A stretch of DNA of 21,898 nt from an uncultured Opitutales bacterium (lineage in GTDB: Bacteria > Verrucomicrobiota > Verrucomicrobiia > Opitutales > Intestinicryptomonadaceae), in NCBI GenBank assembly GCA_900545705.1, contig URAK01000022.1, forward strand, positions 1-21,898, written 5' to 3'. Each line of letters begins with the position of its first letter. Position 1 is the stretch's first letter. Position numbers and translations under genes: made by a program. The notes beneath the pieces are model-generated. The model was given only the letters and a program-made list of their open reading frames with translations. It was not told where the DNA came from and ran no database searches. Positions 1-8,047 of the stretch are shown here, piece after piece.

Positions 1-25
1 CCTTGTCCAATGCGGCGTCTTTCAT
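1..25 (-). CDS. possible 5' end of a gene leaving the window
   Basis: On the minus strand an ATG at 25-23 opens a frame reading MKDAALDK before the window edge. The bases upstream contain only a weak purine stretch (GTGGA) as a ribosome binding site. Eight residues are too few to name a family. It is listed because it lies downstream of the tRNA gene in the same orientation and is otherwise unexplained; it may be chance. Confidence 0.2.
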
Positions 26-121
26 TAAAATCCACTGACTTTGGTGTTGACCCAATTTAAGAAAAAGTACCAAATGGCGGCCGTCACCCGCCCAACACTG
101 TAATTTTCGCTTTGCGATAAG

Positions 122-193
122 CACTCCCGCGGGGACTCGAACCCCGATTAACGGTACCGGAAACCGTTGCTCTATCCATTGAACTACGGGAGC
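122..193 (-). tRNA. tRNA-Arg (anticodon CCG)
   Basis: Read on the minus strand, the 72 bases fold into a complete cloverleaf. The acceptor stem is GCTCCCG/CGGGAGT with one G-T pair at the end, and the discriminator base is G. The D stem is GTTC/GAGC, the anticodon stem ACGGT/ACCGT and the T stem CGGGG/CCCCG with loop TTCGAGT. The seven-base anticodon loop TTCCGGT places CCG at positions 34-36, so the tRNA reads CGG (arginine). The variable loop is four bases. The 3' CCA is not encoded (CTT follows the discriminator), so it must be added after transcription. A small inverted repeat CAGGC/GCCTG lies just upstream at 204-219. Confidence 0.95.
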
Positions 194-332
194 GTATATT
201 TTCCAGGCTTTTATGCCTGCGAATTTTGTTGCCCCAAATTCCAAAACATTAAGACTTGTCTTGCAAGCGCAAAAAATTCGACCATTTTATTTTTTGTCCG
301 AATAATGAATCGCAACATACAATAAAGGCGTT

Positions 333-1115
333 ATGGCAGCTAAAATTTTCGCAATCGCTAACCAAAAGGGCGGAGTCGGCAAGACAACCACCGCCGTAAA
401 CCTCGCGGCTGGGCTCGCGAGGCGCAGAATCAGAACTGTACTCGTTGACATGGACCAGCAGGCCAGCGCCACAAGCGCCCTCGGATACGAAAAATCCCTC
501 GGCGGCAGCCTCTACCAAGTTCTCCACGGCGAAGGCTCCGCCCGCGACAAGCTCATTCAGACACAGCGCCAAAACCTATGGCTAATCCCCTCGGAAACAG
601 ACATGTCCGCAATAGAAGTCGAGCTGTCTGGCGAGGAAAATTATCTTGTGCGCTTGCGCGACTGCCTGAAACCGTTAAAGGAAAGCGGCGACTTCGACGC
701 CATTGTAATCGACGCCCCGCCATCTCTCGGCCTGCTGTCAATGAATTCGCTCGCAGCCGCAGACTACCTGCTTATCGCCTTGCAGTGCGAATACTTGGCG
801 ATGGAGGGGTTGGGACAAATAATGGGGGTTGTCGAACAGCTGCGCAACGCGGGTATCAGCGACACCCTCGAAGTCGGGGGCGTTGTCATGACGATGTACG
901 ACTCTCGCACGAACCTGTCAAAGCAGGTGCTCTCGGAGGTTAAAAACTACATGGGCCCCCTCGTTTTTAAGACTCTTATCCCGCGCACAGTAAGGCTCGC
1001 CGAAGCTCCGAGTTTCGGCAAGACAATATTCGAATACGCGAAATGGAACGAGGGCGCATTCGCATACGAAAAGCTCGCGAAGGAAGTCGACAAACGTTTC
1101 GGCCTGCGCCAATAG
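333..1115 (+). CDS. parA: ParA/Soj-family chromosome-partitioning ATPase
   Basis: This is a 260-residue cytoplasmic deviant-Walker-A ATPase of the ParA/Soj/MinD superfamily, which normally binds DNA as an ATP dimer and positions the chromosome together with ParB. The deviant Walker A box KGGVGKTT spans residues 12-19. The A' segment LVDMDQQ is near 37-43, where many relatives have DPQ. The Walker B strand with the invariant Asp (IVIDAPP) is near 125-130. Length matches chromosomal Soj. The ATG at 333 is preceded by AAGG at 325-328, a well-spaced Shine-Dalgarno site. The next gene, rnc, starts three bases after the stop, so the two are probably cotranscribed. No parB follows, which is unusual because parA and parB are commonly adjacent. 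The family is certain; the role as chromosomal Soj is inferred. Confidence 0.93.
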   Translation: MAAKIFAIANQKGGVGKTTTAVNLAAGLARRRIRTVLVDMDQQASATSALGYEKSLGGSLYQVLHGEGSARDKLIQTQRQNLWLIPSETDMSAIEVELSGEENYLVRLRDCLKPLKESGDFDAIVIDAPPSLGLLSMNSLAAADYLLIALQCEYLAMEGLGQIMGVVEQLRNAGISDTLEVGGVVMTMYDSRTNLSKQVLSEVKNYMGPLVFKTLIPRTVRLAEAPSFGKTIFEYAKWNEGAFAYEKLAKEVDKRFGLRQ

Positions 1116-1117
1116 CC

Positions 1118-2077
1118 ATGGACTTGCCAAAATACATAAAGCGCCTATTCAAGCCCTCCGTCACGCGCCGCGCGAAGGCCATGCGCAAGGCGAAAAAAGC
1201 GCGCTCAAAGGCGGCTGAAAAGGCCGAAAACGACTCGTTCTCATATCTCGAAAAAAGCATTGGGTACAAATTTTCGGACAAATCCCTCTTAAAAGAGTCT
1301 CTAACCCACCCAGGCGCTGTCGGATTTTCAAAGGGAAAAATAAAATCAAACCAGAGGCTCGAATTTCTCGGAGACGCCATTTTGCAGTCGATTATCACCG
1401 ACACCGTATTTAAAAAGTTCGGCGAGCTTGACGAGGGTGAGCTTACTAAAATACGAATCGCGCTGACTCAGGGAGAATTTTTAAGCGGATTGTCGGAGCA
1501 TATCGGGATACCGCGCTGCCTGATTTTGCCCAAGGGGTGCGAGTCTCTGCGCGACTCCCAAAGCGCCGCCGAGGATGCCTTTGAAGCCGTAATCGGCGCA
1601 ATTTACATGGATAGTTCCTTCGAGAAAACCCGCGATGTCGTCCTATCGTGGTACAAGCGCAAGCTCGACGACCTTCCGACGCTTGTCAGCCAGCAAAATC
1701 CGAAAGGCGCCCTTCAAGAGCTTGCCGCCAAGCGCGGCGACAAAATCGAGTACAAGCTCTTGTCTCAAACGGGTCCCGACCACAGCAAAGTATTTGAAGT
1801 AGAAGTCCACATAGGCGGCAGAACTTACGCGAAGGCTTCGGCGAGCTCTAAAAAATCCGCCGAAACTAAGGCTGCGAGGGCCTCAATAAAAGACTACGCC
1901 GCCGAATGCGCGCGGGCGGATTCCGGGAATGCTTTGCCCGATTCAAAATCAAAAGCGCCGTCTGCAAAAAAGCAGCCTTCAAAATTTACCGGCGGAGCAT
2001 GCCCCACACCTGAAATCGGAGCCCCACAATCTGAGGGAACGGCAAGGAAAAAAACAAAAAACGGTAAAAAAGAATAG
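1118..2077 (+). CDS. rnc: ribonuclease III with basic N- and C-terminal extensions
   Basis: This endonuclease cuts double-stranded RNA, for example in rRNA precursor processing. With the ATG at 1118 it is 319 residues, against roughly 225-250 in most bacteria. The catalytic domain covers about 41-186 and carries the signature QRLEFLGDAIL at 79-89 and the second acidic pair in EDAFEAVIGA at 152-161, so all four expected metal-binding acidic residues are present. A double-stranded-RNA-binding domain follows at about 193-262. Residues 1-38 are very rich in Lys, Arg and Ala, and about 263-319 form a low-complexity Lys/Ser/Pro tail. The frame is open further upstream inside parA, but the ATG three bases after the parA stop suits translational coupling; no strong Shine-Dalgarno site is visible. 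ATG 1181 is an alternative start that would remove the basic leader. Confidence 0.93.
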   Translation: MDLPKYIKRLFKPSVTRRAKAMRKAKKARSKAAEKAENDSFSYLEKSIGYKFSDKSLLKESLTHPGAVGFSKGKIKSNQRLEFLGDAILQSIITDTVFKKFGELDEGELTKIRIALTQGEFLSGLSEHIGIPRCLILPKGCESLRDSQSAAEDAFEAVIGAIYMDSSFEKTRDVVLSWYKRKLDDLPTLVSQQNPKGALQELAAKRGDKIEYKLLSQTGPDHSKVFEVEVHIGGRTYAKASASSKKSAETKAARASIKDYAAECARADSGNALPDSKSKAPSAKKQPSKFTGGACPTPEIGAPQSEGTARKKTKNGKKE

Positions 2078-2205
2078 TTTTTTCCGACGCGCAGCCGATA
2101 AATATAGATTGGATTCCCAAAAGCCGGCCTCCGCGCCCGACGAATTGGCGCGAGGCGCGCATTTTGCGCTCTGGCTTGCGGAAATCGCAAAGGTTCATAT
2201 CAAAA

Positions 2206-5200
2206 ATGAGGGTAGCAAAACCCCAAAAAAATAACTCTTCGTTTTATCCCGACGTGCCGCAGGCGGCGTGGGGATATTTTTGCGCGCGCATTGCGCGGGA
2301 AAATCGCGGGAAAATCGTGCTTGCGGTGCTTGATTCCGCCGCGGAATGCGAGTTTTTCTACCCAAAATTAAAGTACTTTTTAAGCCTCGACGGAAAGCCT
2401 TTCGGCATCAGAATGCTGCCGGAACCTCCGCCAAGCTCCTCAAGCGACGCGGCCGGATTTGACATCGCGTGCGAGCGCGCGGGAACATTGAGGGCCATGG
2501 CCGCCGCAGGAGAGTCGTGCAGGCAGACTTTTGTAATCGCGACGGCGGAGTCGCTATTTGCGCCCGCTCCCAACCCGGGGCTTGCATCGTCAATCGCTAT
2601 ATCGCGTGGCGTAAAAATCTCGCCGGCGACCTTGCGCGAAAACCTTGTAAAATTCGGGTACTACAACGAAACTTTGTGCGAAGCGCCCGGACAGTTTGCC
2701 GTGCGCGGCGGAATTGTCGACGTCTATCCCGTCTCGGCGGACGCGCCGGTCAGAATCGACTTTTTCGGCGACGAAGTAGATTCGGTCAGAAAATTCGACC
2801 CCGACACACAGCTTGCGGACCAAAAAGTGGATTCCGTTTCGATAGACCCCGTTCCGGAAATCAACGGCGCGCAATCCTCTTGGAACGCGTGCGACTACCT
2901 TCCAAAAGGCGAACCCGCCGCATGGTTTTTCTTCGAGCCCTCCGCGATAGCCGCGCGCTCGCCCGAACTATTTCTCGAACCCGAAGATTCGGCGCACGCG
3001 CACCGCGGTTTCGGAGAAGTTTTTGATAGAATCGCCGACTCTTTTGTCGCGGTATCGTCTCTCGACACTCCGTCGGAATCGTTTTGCGAGTGCGAAAAAA
3101 AGAGTTTTCCGGCAGGCTCGATTGCCGAAGTCGCAGCCATATCGGACGAGAGCGCAATAGGCGGCGACAGGTTTGAGTCCGAAACAAAAAGCCGCGAAAG
3201 GTTCGCTGAAAAGCTCGCAAAATGGGGGGAAGAGGGCATCGACATTTTGATAGCCTCGGAAGGCGAAGGCGACGAAAGGCTCGCGCGCGGTATCTTCGAG
3301 GCTGCGGGGAAAACTTTTAATGGAAAATTTGTCGCGGGCGGATTCGGAGAGGGATTTATAATACCGGACTTCGCAGGCAGGCGCCCCGATTGGAAAATTC
3401 TTTCCGAAAACGCAAAGGGCGTCGTATTTGCAGGCCCTCATGAAATCTTCGGGCGGCGGCAGAAAACGCGCCTCGAGCCGCGCCGCAGAATGTTATCGCG
3501 CCGCGCGCAAGTCGACCAGCTTCTCGATTTTTCCGAACTTTGCGAGGGCGACTACGTCGTCCATCTCGGGCACGGGATATGCCGATACCACGGCGTGACA
3601 AAACTTGAAACGGGCGGAAAGAGCGAAGAAGTCATAAAGCTCGAATTTGAAGACTCCGCCACGCTGTATCTGCCGCTTCATAAATCTTATCTGCTAAGCC
3701 GGTACATCGGCCTCGACAAGCGCCACCCGAAACTCTCGCGGCTCGACTCAAAATCGTGGACAAAAATAAAGACTTCCGCCGAGCTCGCCGCGCTCGACTA
3801 CGCCGCCGAGCTCCTCGAAATGCAATCTCGACGTGAAATTTCGAAGGGGTATGCATTCCCCGAGGACGACAACTGGCAGAGAGAATTCGAAGACGCATTT
3901 GAGTTTGCCGAAACGCCCGACCAGCTTCGCGCCGCCGCGGAGGTCAAGGCCGACATGGAATCCGAAAAGCCGATGGACCGCCTTCTTTGTGCCGACGTCG
4001 GCTTCGGCAAAACGGAAGTAGCAATGCGCGCCGTTTTCAAATGCGCGATGGGCGGGAAGCAGGCGGCAGTCCTCTGCCCGACAACAGTCCTTTGCCAACA
4101 GCACTTCATGAATTTTCGGGAGCGGTTCGGAGGGTATCCGATAGTAGTGGAAATGCTATCGCGCTTCCGCACAAAGGCGGAGGCCGACAAAATTAGAAAA
4201 CAGCTAGCCGCCGGCGAGATAGACGTGCTGATAGGGACGCACGCCATGCTCTCGGACTCTACCGTTTTTAAGGATTTGGGACTTCTTGTAATCGACGAAG
4301 AGCACAGGTTTGGGGTCAGGCACAAAGAAAAAATAAAAAAGCTTAAAACCGGCGTCGATGTGCTTTCAATGAGCGCAACTCCAATCCCGCGCACACTCTA
4401 CTTCGCAATGATGGGTGCGCGCACAATGAGCCTAATGGAGACTCCTCCCAAAAACAGATTCCCGGTCGAAACCATTGTGAAGGAATACTCCCCCGAAACC
4501 GTAAAAGAGGCAATAGAGCGCGAAGTCTCCCGCGGGGGACAGGTTTTTTATCTGCACAACCGCGTAAAGACAATACATGAAACTGCAAACGGATTGCGGG
4601 CGATGTTTCCGAATCTGAGAATAGGCGTCGGCCACGGGCAGATGTCGGAGCATGCGCTCGAAAAGCTGATGTCTGACTTCATAGGTGGGAAATACGACGT
4701 GCTCGTCTGCACTACAATAATAGAGTCGGGGCTCGATATTCCAAACTGCAACACCATTATAATAGAAGGCGCCGACAAATTCGGGCTCGCCCAGCTCTAC
4801 CAGCTCCGCGGGAGGGTAGGAAGGTTCACGAGGCGCGCGTATGCGTGGCTATTGCTGCACAGGCATGCGGCGCTCGTCGAGAGCGCTCGAAAGAGGCTCG
4901 GAGCGATACGCCAGTACAACAAGCCCGGCGCCGGATTCAGAATCGCCACCCGCGACTTGCAGCTGCGCGGTTGCGGAAACCTGCTCGGCGCCAAGCAGAG
5001 CGGCCACATCGCCGGAGTTGGATTCGACCTGTATTGCGCGCTCTTAAAGCGCGGAATCGCGCTTCTTAGAGGCGAGAAGACTTCCGGAGTGCTTCGCGCA
5101 AACGTCAACTTCGACTTCATACACCTTGGCGAGGGCGAAAAATTCTCGGTAGACGTCTCCCAGGCCGACAACTATTTTCAGGAAATAAGAATGAGGGAAA

Positions 5201-5604
5201 TATCAGGCAACAATTCTGAAGTTGTCGGAGCGTATATTCCCGAAAGCTATATACCGCAAACCCAACTTAGAATCGACCTTTACCGAAGGCTCTCCATGGC
5301 ATCCACCAAGAAAGAGCTCGACGCGCTAATGTTCGAGACAAAAGACCGCTTTGGCCCAATCCCCGACCCATTGAAATTTTGCTTTTACATGGAGCGCATA
5401 AGAATAATAGCCGAGACGTCGGGCGTCTTGGGAGTTGAGACGCAAGGCGCCCAGCTGAAAGTTTTGCTGCCCGGCCCGGGAGGGGGAGAATATTTCAGGC
5501 TAAACGGGCATTTTCCCATCTTGACGAAATGCCGCGCCGTCGCCAAACTTCAAGAGATTGAAAAATTTTTGACATACACCCTTCCCAGCATAAGGAAAAA
5601 ATGA
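2206..5604 (+). CDS. mfd: transcription-repair coupling factor Mfd
   Basis: Mfd is an ATP-driven DNA translocase that removes RNA polymerase stalled at lesions and recruits UvrA. From the ATG at 2206 it is 1132 residues, close to the roughly 1150 usual for the family. The N-terminal UvrB-like module contains FAVRGGIVDVYP and DFFGDEVDS. The RNA-polymerase-interacting (CarD-like) domain begins at DYVVHLGHGICRYHGV, residue 449. The RecG-like motor follows: Walker A GFGKTE at 599-604, DEEH at 697-700, then LSMSATPIPRT and the QLRGRVGR motif. A C-terminal TRCF domain closes the protein. AAAGG at 2189-2193 is a possible, somewhat distant ribosome binding site. The frame is open upstream from a TTG at 2164, but that start is less likely. 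The stop overlaps the next ATG by four bases (ATGA). Confidence 0.96.
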   Translation: MRVAKPQKNNSSFYPDVPQAAWGYFCARIARENRGKIVLAVLDSAAECEFFYPKLKYFLSLDGKPFGIRMLPEPPPSSSSDAAGFDIACERAGTLRAMAAAGESCRQTFVIATAESLFAPAPNPGLASSIAISRGVKISPATLRENLVKFGYYNETLCEAPGQFAVRGGIVDVYPVSADAPVRIDFFGDEVDSVRKFDPDTQLADQKVDSVSIDPVPEINGAQSSWNACDYLPKGEPAAWFFFEPSAIAARSPELFLEPEDSAHAHRGFGEVFDRIADSFVAVSSLDTPSESFCECEKKSFPAGSIAEVAAISDESAIGGDRFESETKSRERFAEKLAKWGEEGIDILIASEGEGDERLARGIFEAAGKTFNGKFVAGGFGEGFIIPDFAGRRPDWKILSENAKGVVFAGPHEIFGRRQKTRLEPRRRMLSRRAQVDQLLDFSELCEGDYVVHLGHGICRYHGVTKLETGGKSEEVIKLEFEDSATLYLPLHKSYLLSRYIGLDKRHPKLSRLDSKSWTKIKTSAELAALDYAAELLEMQSRREISKGYAFPEDDNWQREFEDAFEFAETPDQLRAAAEVKADMESEKPMDRLLCADVGFGKTEVAMRAVFKCAMGGKQAAVLCPTTVLCQQHFMNFRERFGGYPIVVEMLSRFRTKAEADKIRKQLAAGEIDVLIGTHAMLSDSTVFKDLGLLVIDEEHRFGVRHKEKIKKLKTGVDVLSMSATPIPRTLYFAMMGARTMSLMETPPKNRFPVETIVKEYSPETVKEAIEREVSRGGQVFYLHNRVKTIHETANGLRAMFPNLRIGVGHGQMSEHALEKLMSDFIGGKYDVLVCTTIIESGLDIPNCNTIIIEGADKFGLAQLYQLRGRVGRFTRRAYAWLLLHRHAALVESARKRLGAIRQYNKPGAGFRIATRDLQLRGCGNLLGAKQSGHIAGVGFDLYCALLKRGIALLRGEKTSGVLRANVNFDFIHLGEGEKFSVDVSQADNYFQEIRMREISGNNSEVVGAYIPESYIPQTQLRIDLYRRLSMASTKKELDALMFETKDRFGPIPDPLKFCFYMERIRIIAETSGVLGVETQGAQLKVLLPGPGGGEYFRLNGHFPILTKCRAVAKLQEIEKFLTYTLPSIRKK

Positions 5605-6596
5605 AAGACACATTTAAGACGATAGCGCTCGTTGCTGCCTCGATATTTGCGGCGTCGGCTTCCGCGCAGGGGCTGCTTGGCAACGCAGGCTCCCAGGAGA
5701 CGGGCTCCAACGGGATTCTCGCGGTTGTGGAAGACCGCGTAATTACGCGCGACGAGGTGATGAAGGAGGTTGCACCGTTCATTCCGCAAATACGCCAAAA
5801 GTCGCTTTCGGAATTTGAATTTAACAAGAGGGTAAGCGACTACATCAGGGAAATCGTCCAAAACATGGTCGACCGCGAGCTAATCGTAAAAGAATTCCGC
5901 GAAAGGGGAATGTCAATACCGCAAAGCTTTTTGGACTCGCACTTTGAAGACTACATAAAGAAGGAGTTTAACGGCGACCGCGCCGAGTTTATAAAATTTT
6001 TGCAGGCTCAGGGTAAAACCATTAAGCAGTTCAAGCAAGACCAGGAAAAGGATTTGATAGTTGGCTACATGCAAAATGAGAAACGCCAAACTGTCGCCGA
6101 AATAAGCCCCAAAAAAATAAAAGAATACTATGAGGCAAACAAATCCAAGTGGTACACTCCTGCAAGCGCAAAAATCAGCCTTATCACTTTAAAAAGCGGC
6201 AGGAACGCGACTCTTGAAGACAACAGGAAGCTCGCAAAAGAGATAGTCGCAAAATACAATGCCGGCGAAAAATTCTCCGACCTTGCGCGAAAGTACAGCA
6301 AAGACGACAGTTCTGCAAAAGGCGGTGAATGGGGCTGGTACAAAAAAGGCGAGCTCAATCCCCTTCTCGACAAGCAGGCGTTCTCTATCGATGCGGGCAA
6401 AATAACCGAGCCTGTCGAAATAGGCGACATGATTTTCATTTTAAAAGTGGAAGAAAAAAAGCCGGACGGCATAAGCCCCATCGACGACGTGCGCGAACAG
6501 ATAGAATGGACTATCGCAGAGCAGAACGGAAGGGCGATGTATCAAAAATGGGTCGAAGGGCTCCGCAAAAAGGCTTTTGTAAAATACTACAAATAA
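5601..6596 (+). CDS. SurA/PpiC-type periplasmic peptidyl-prolyl isomerase (parvulin)
   Basis: This is a predicted exported folding factor of 331 residues. Residues 1-22 form a signal peptide: a charged start, the hydrophobic core TIALVAASIFAA, and SASA before Gln23 as a likely signal peptidase I site. Residues about 36-170 form a helical SurA-N-like chaperone region. A single parvulin-type rotamase domain lies at about 186-285, with LARKYSKDDSSAKGGEWGW and AFSIDAGKITEPVE. E. coli SurA has two such domains, so this shorter form sits between SurA and PpiC and I leave the symbol empty. It overlaps mfd by four bases, with AAGGA just upstream as ribosome binding site, so it is translationally coupled to a DNA-repair gene and is the last gene of the parA-rnc-mfd block. 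Likely clients are outer-membrane and secreted proteins (inference). Confidence 0.88.
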   Translation: MKDTFKTIALVAASIFAASASAQGLLGNAGSQETGSNGILAVVEDRVITRDEVMKEVAPFIPQIRQKSLSEFEFNKRVSDYIREIVQNMVDRELIVKEFRERGMSIPQSFLDSHFEDYIKKEFNGDRAEFIKFLQAQGKTIKQFKQDQEKDLIVGYMQNEKRQTVAEISPKKIKEYYEANKSKWYTPASAKISLITLKSGRNATLEDNRKLAKEIVAKYNAGEKFSDLARKYSKDDSSAKGGEWGWYKKGELNPLLDKQAFSIDAGKITEPVEIGDMIFILKVEEKKPDGISPIDDVREQIEWTIAEQNGRAMYQKWVEGLRKKAFVKYYK

Positions 6597-6605
6597 TTGC
6601 CATGC

Positions 6606-6633
6606 GCCCTGACCTATTGGCGGGGCTTTTTTT
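6606..6633 (+). terminator. intrinsic terminator after the surA/ppiC-like gene
   Basis: GCCCTG at 6606-6611 pairs with CGGGGC at 6621-6626 (six pairs, one of them G-T) around a nine-base loop, followed by seven T at 6627-6633. It starts ten bases after the stop codon of the preceding gene. Confidence 0.6.
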
Positions 6634-6688
6634 AGCGTTTCCTGGAAAAAATCGGCGCGCGGTATATTTTTCCGCCCGACCGGCATTT

Positions 6689-6722
6689 GGCTTTGCAAGC
6701 ATGTGTTTGCAAAGTTTTTTTT
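6689..6722 (+). terminator. second, stronger intrinsic terminator in series
   Basis: CTTTGCAA at 6691-6698 pairs perfectly with TTGCAAAG at 6707-6714 around an eight-base loop, and eight T follow at 6715-6722. It lies about 55 bases beyond the first terminator and probably insulates the next operon. The rest of the 6597-6976 intergenic region holds no convincing gene. Confidence 0.75.
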
Positions 6723-6948
6723 ATGCCTTTGAAAAAAACGATTTCAATTCCGTACGCCATGGATAGACAAGTAATGTGCGCTAGAATTAAACACAATGCC
6801 GGACATCAGTAAGCCTATTTTTCCGCACGCGCATGCACTGCGATTAAATTGAATAAACTTATGCGCCAGAAAAGAAATTTTACTCGGCAAATACCCCTGT
6901 GCTCCAGCATGCAAAATAACCATCGTAAAATTTGTTTTTTCTGGACTC

Positions 6949-6954
6949 TATAAT
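6949..6954 (+). promoter_or_regulatory. candidate -10 element (TATAAT) of the galM-GRE operon
   Basis: A perfect TATAAT lies 22 bases before the ATG at 6977, which would give a leader of roughly 15-20 bases. I see no consensus -35 at 16-18 bases upstream, and no clear Shine-Dalgarno site before the ATG (the leader is A/T-rich). After two terminators this is the best-placed promoter signal for the four-gene operon. Confidence 0.5.
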
Positions 6955-6976
6955 ATAAAGATTATTAAATAAATTC

Positions 6977-8047
6977 ATGAAGACGTATTTTTCAAAAGTT
7001 GACAAAGCGGCCTTTGAGGGGGAAATAGACTCAAAAAAGACTGGCCTTTTTATATTGAAAAACGACAACGGGCTTGAATTGTCGGTGACAAACTTCGGCG
7101 CGCGCGTGGTGGAACTTTTTGCGCCCGACCGCAGCGGGAACTTTGCCGATGTCGTCCTCGGGCACGCTTCGCTCGACAAATACGTAAACTTTCCCGGCGA
7201 GAGGTTCTATGGGGCGACAATCGGCCGCTTCGGGAACAGAATCGCAGGTGGGAAATTCACCTTGAACGGAAAAGAATACACCCTTCCGCAAAACGACGGC
7301 AACAACTGCCTGCACGGCGGCATAAAAGGATTCGACATGAAAGTCTGGGACATTCTTGAGATCGCCCCCGACATGTTGAAATTCGGGCTTGTATCTCCCG
7401 ACGGCGACCAGGGATTCCCCGCCGAACTGAAAGTGACCATGACCTACCGCCTGACCTCCGACAACCGCTTTGAGGTGGAGCACTTGGCCGAGTCGGACGC
7501 CGACACAGTCGTGAACCTCACCCACCATTCATTTTTCAACCTGCGCGGCGAAGGCAACGGCGATGTAAACGCGCACATAATGCAAATAAACGCCGACAAA
7601 TACACGCCTGTGAAATCCGACCTCATACCCACGGGGGAAATAGCGGACGTGTCCGGGACCCCCTTCGACTTCCGCTTGCCAACGCCGATAGGCGCACGCG
7701 TCAACGACGAAAACGAGCAACTTGCGCGCGGGCGCGGATACGACCACAACTGGGTTCTCAACCGCAAGATACCGGAAGCACTGGAATTTGCGGCGAAAGT
7801 CTCCGAGCCCGAGAGCGGAAGGGTTCTCGAAGTCTATACGACAGAGCCCGCAATGCAGTTTTACGGCGGGAACTTCCTCAACGGCGAGATTGGCAAGAAC
7901 GGCAAGCCGTACATTTATAGAGGCGCATTTGCGCTTGAAACGCAGCATTTTCCGGACAGCCCCAACCAGCCAGAATTTCCGTCTACACTCCTGCGGGCGG
8001 GCGAAAAATACTGCCATGTTTGCTCGTACAATTTTTCTGTCGAGTAA
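6977..8047 (+). CDS. galM: aldose 1-epimerase (galactose mutarotase family)
   Basis: The enzyme interconverts alpha and beta anomers of aldoses such as galactose or glucose. The 356 residues cover the whole beta-sandwich family. Expected substrate and catalytic motifs are present: GRFGNRI at 83-89, LHGG at 112-115, NLTHHSFFNL at 180-189 with the catalytic acid His at 184, YDHNW at 255-259, and LETQHFPDSPNQPEFPST at 320-337 with the catalytic base Glu321. No signal peptide is evident, so it should be cytoplasmic. It is the first gene of the operon, and its TAA overlaps the ATG of the GRE activase (TAATG). Standing in front of a GRE and a sugar porter, it supports an aldose or aldose-derived substrate for the pathway. 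The true sugar specificity cannot be read from sequence; galM is used as the family name. Confidence 0.92.
   Translation: MKTYFSKVDKAAFEGEIDSKKTGLFILKNDNGLELSVTNFGARVVELFAPDRSGNFADVVLGHASLDKYVNFPGERFYGATIGRFGNRIAGGKFTLNGKEYTLPQNDGNNCLHGGIKGFDMKVWDILEIAPDMLKFGLVSPDGDQGFPAELKVTMTYRLTSDNRFEVEHLAESDADTVVNLTHHSFFNLRGEGNGDVNAHIMQINADKYTPVKSDLIPTGEIADVSGTPFDFRLPTPIGARVNDENEQLARGRGYDHNWVLNRKIPEALEFAAKVSEPESGRVLEVYTTEPAMQFYGGNFLNGEIGKNGKPYIYRGAFALETQHFPDSPNQPEFPSTLLRAGEKYCHVCSYNFSVE

Noticed and set aside
204..219. CAGGC/GCCTG hairpin between tRNA-Arg and parA
   Set aside because: The stem is five pairs with no T run suitable for a terminator on either strand; too short to call as a regulatory element.
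976..1404. Minus-strand frame of 142 codons across the parA/rnc junction
   Set aside because: It overlaps two well-supported genes and shows no domain.
2164..2205. Upstream TTG extension of Mfd
   Set aside because: The extra 14 residues show no family similarity, and ATG 2206 gives a normal Mfd length.
6723..6812. 29-codon frame starting directly after the second terminator
   Set aside because: There is no ribosome binding site, it starts at the end of a T tract, and the peptide has no recognisable character.
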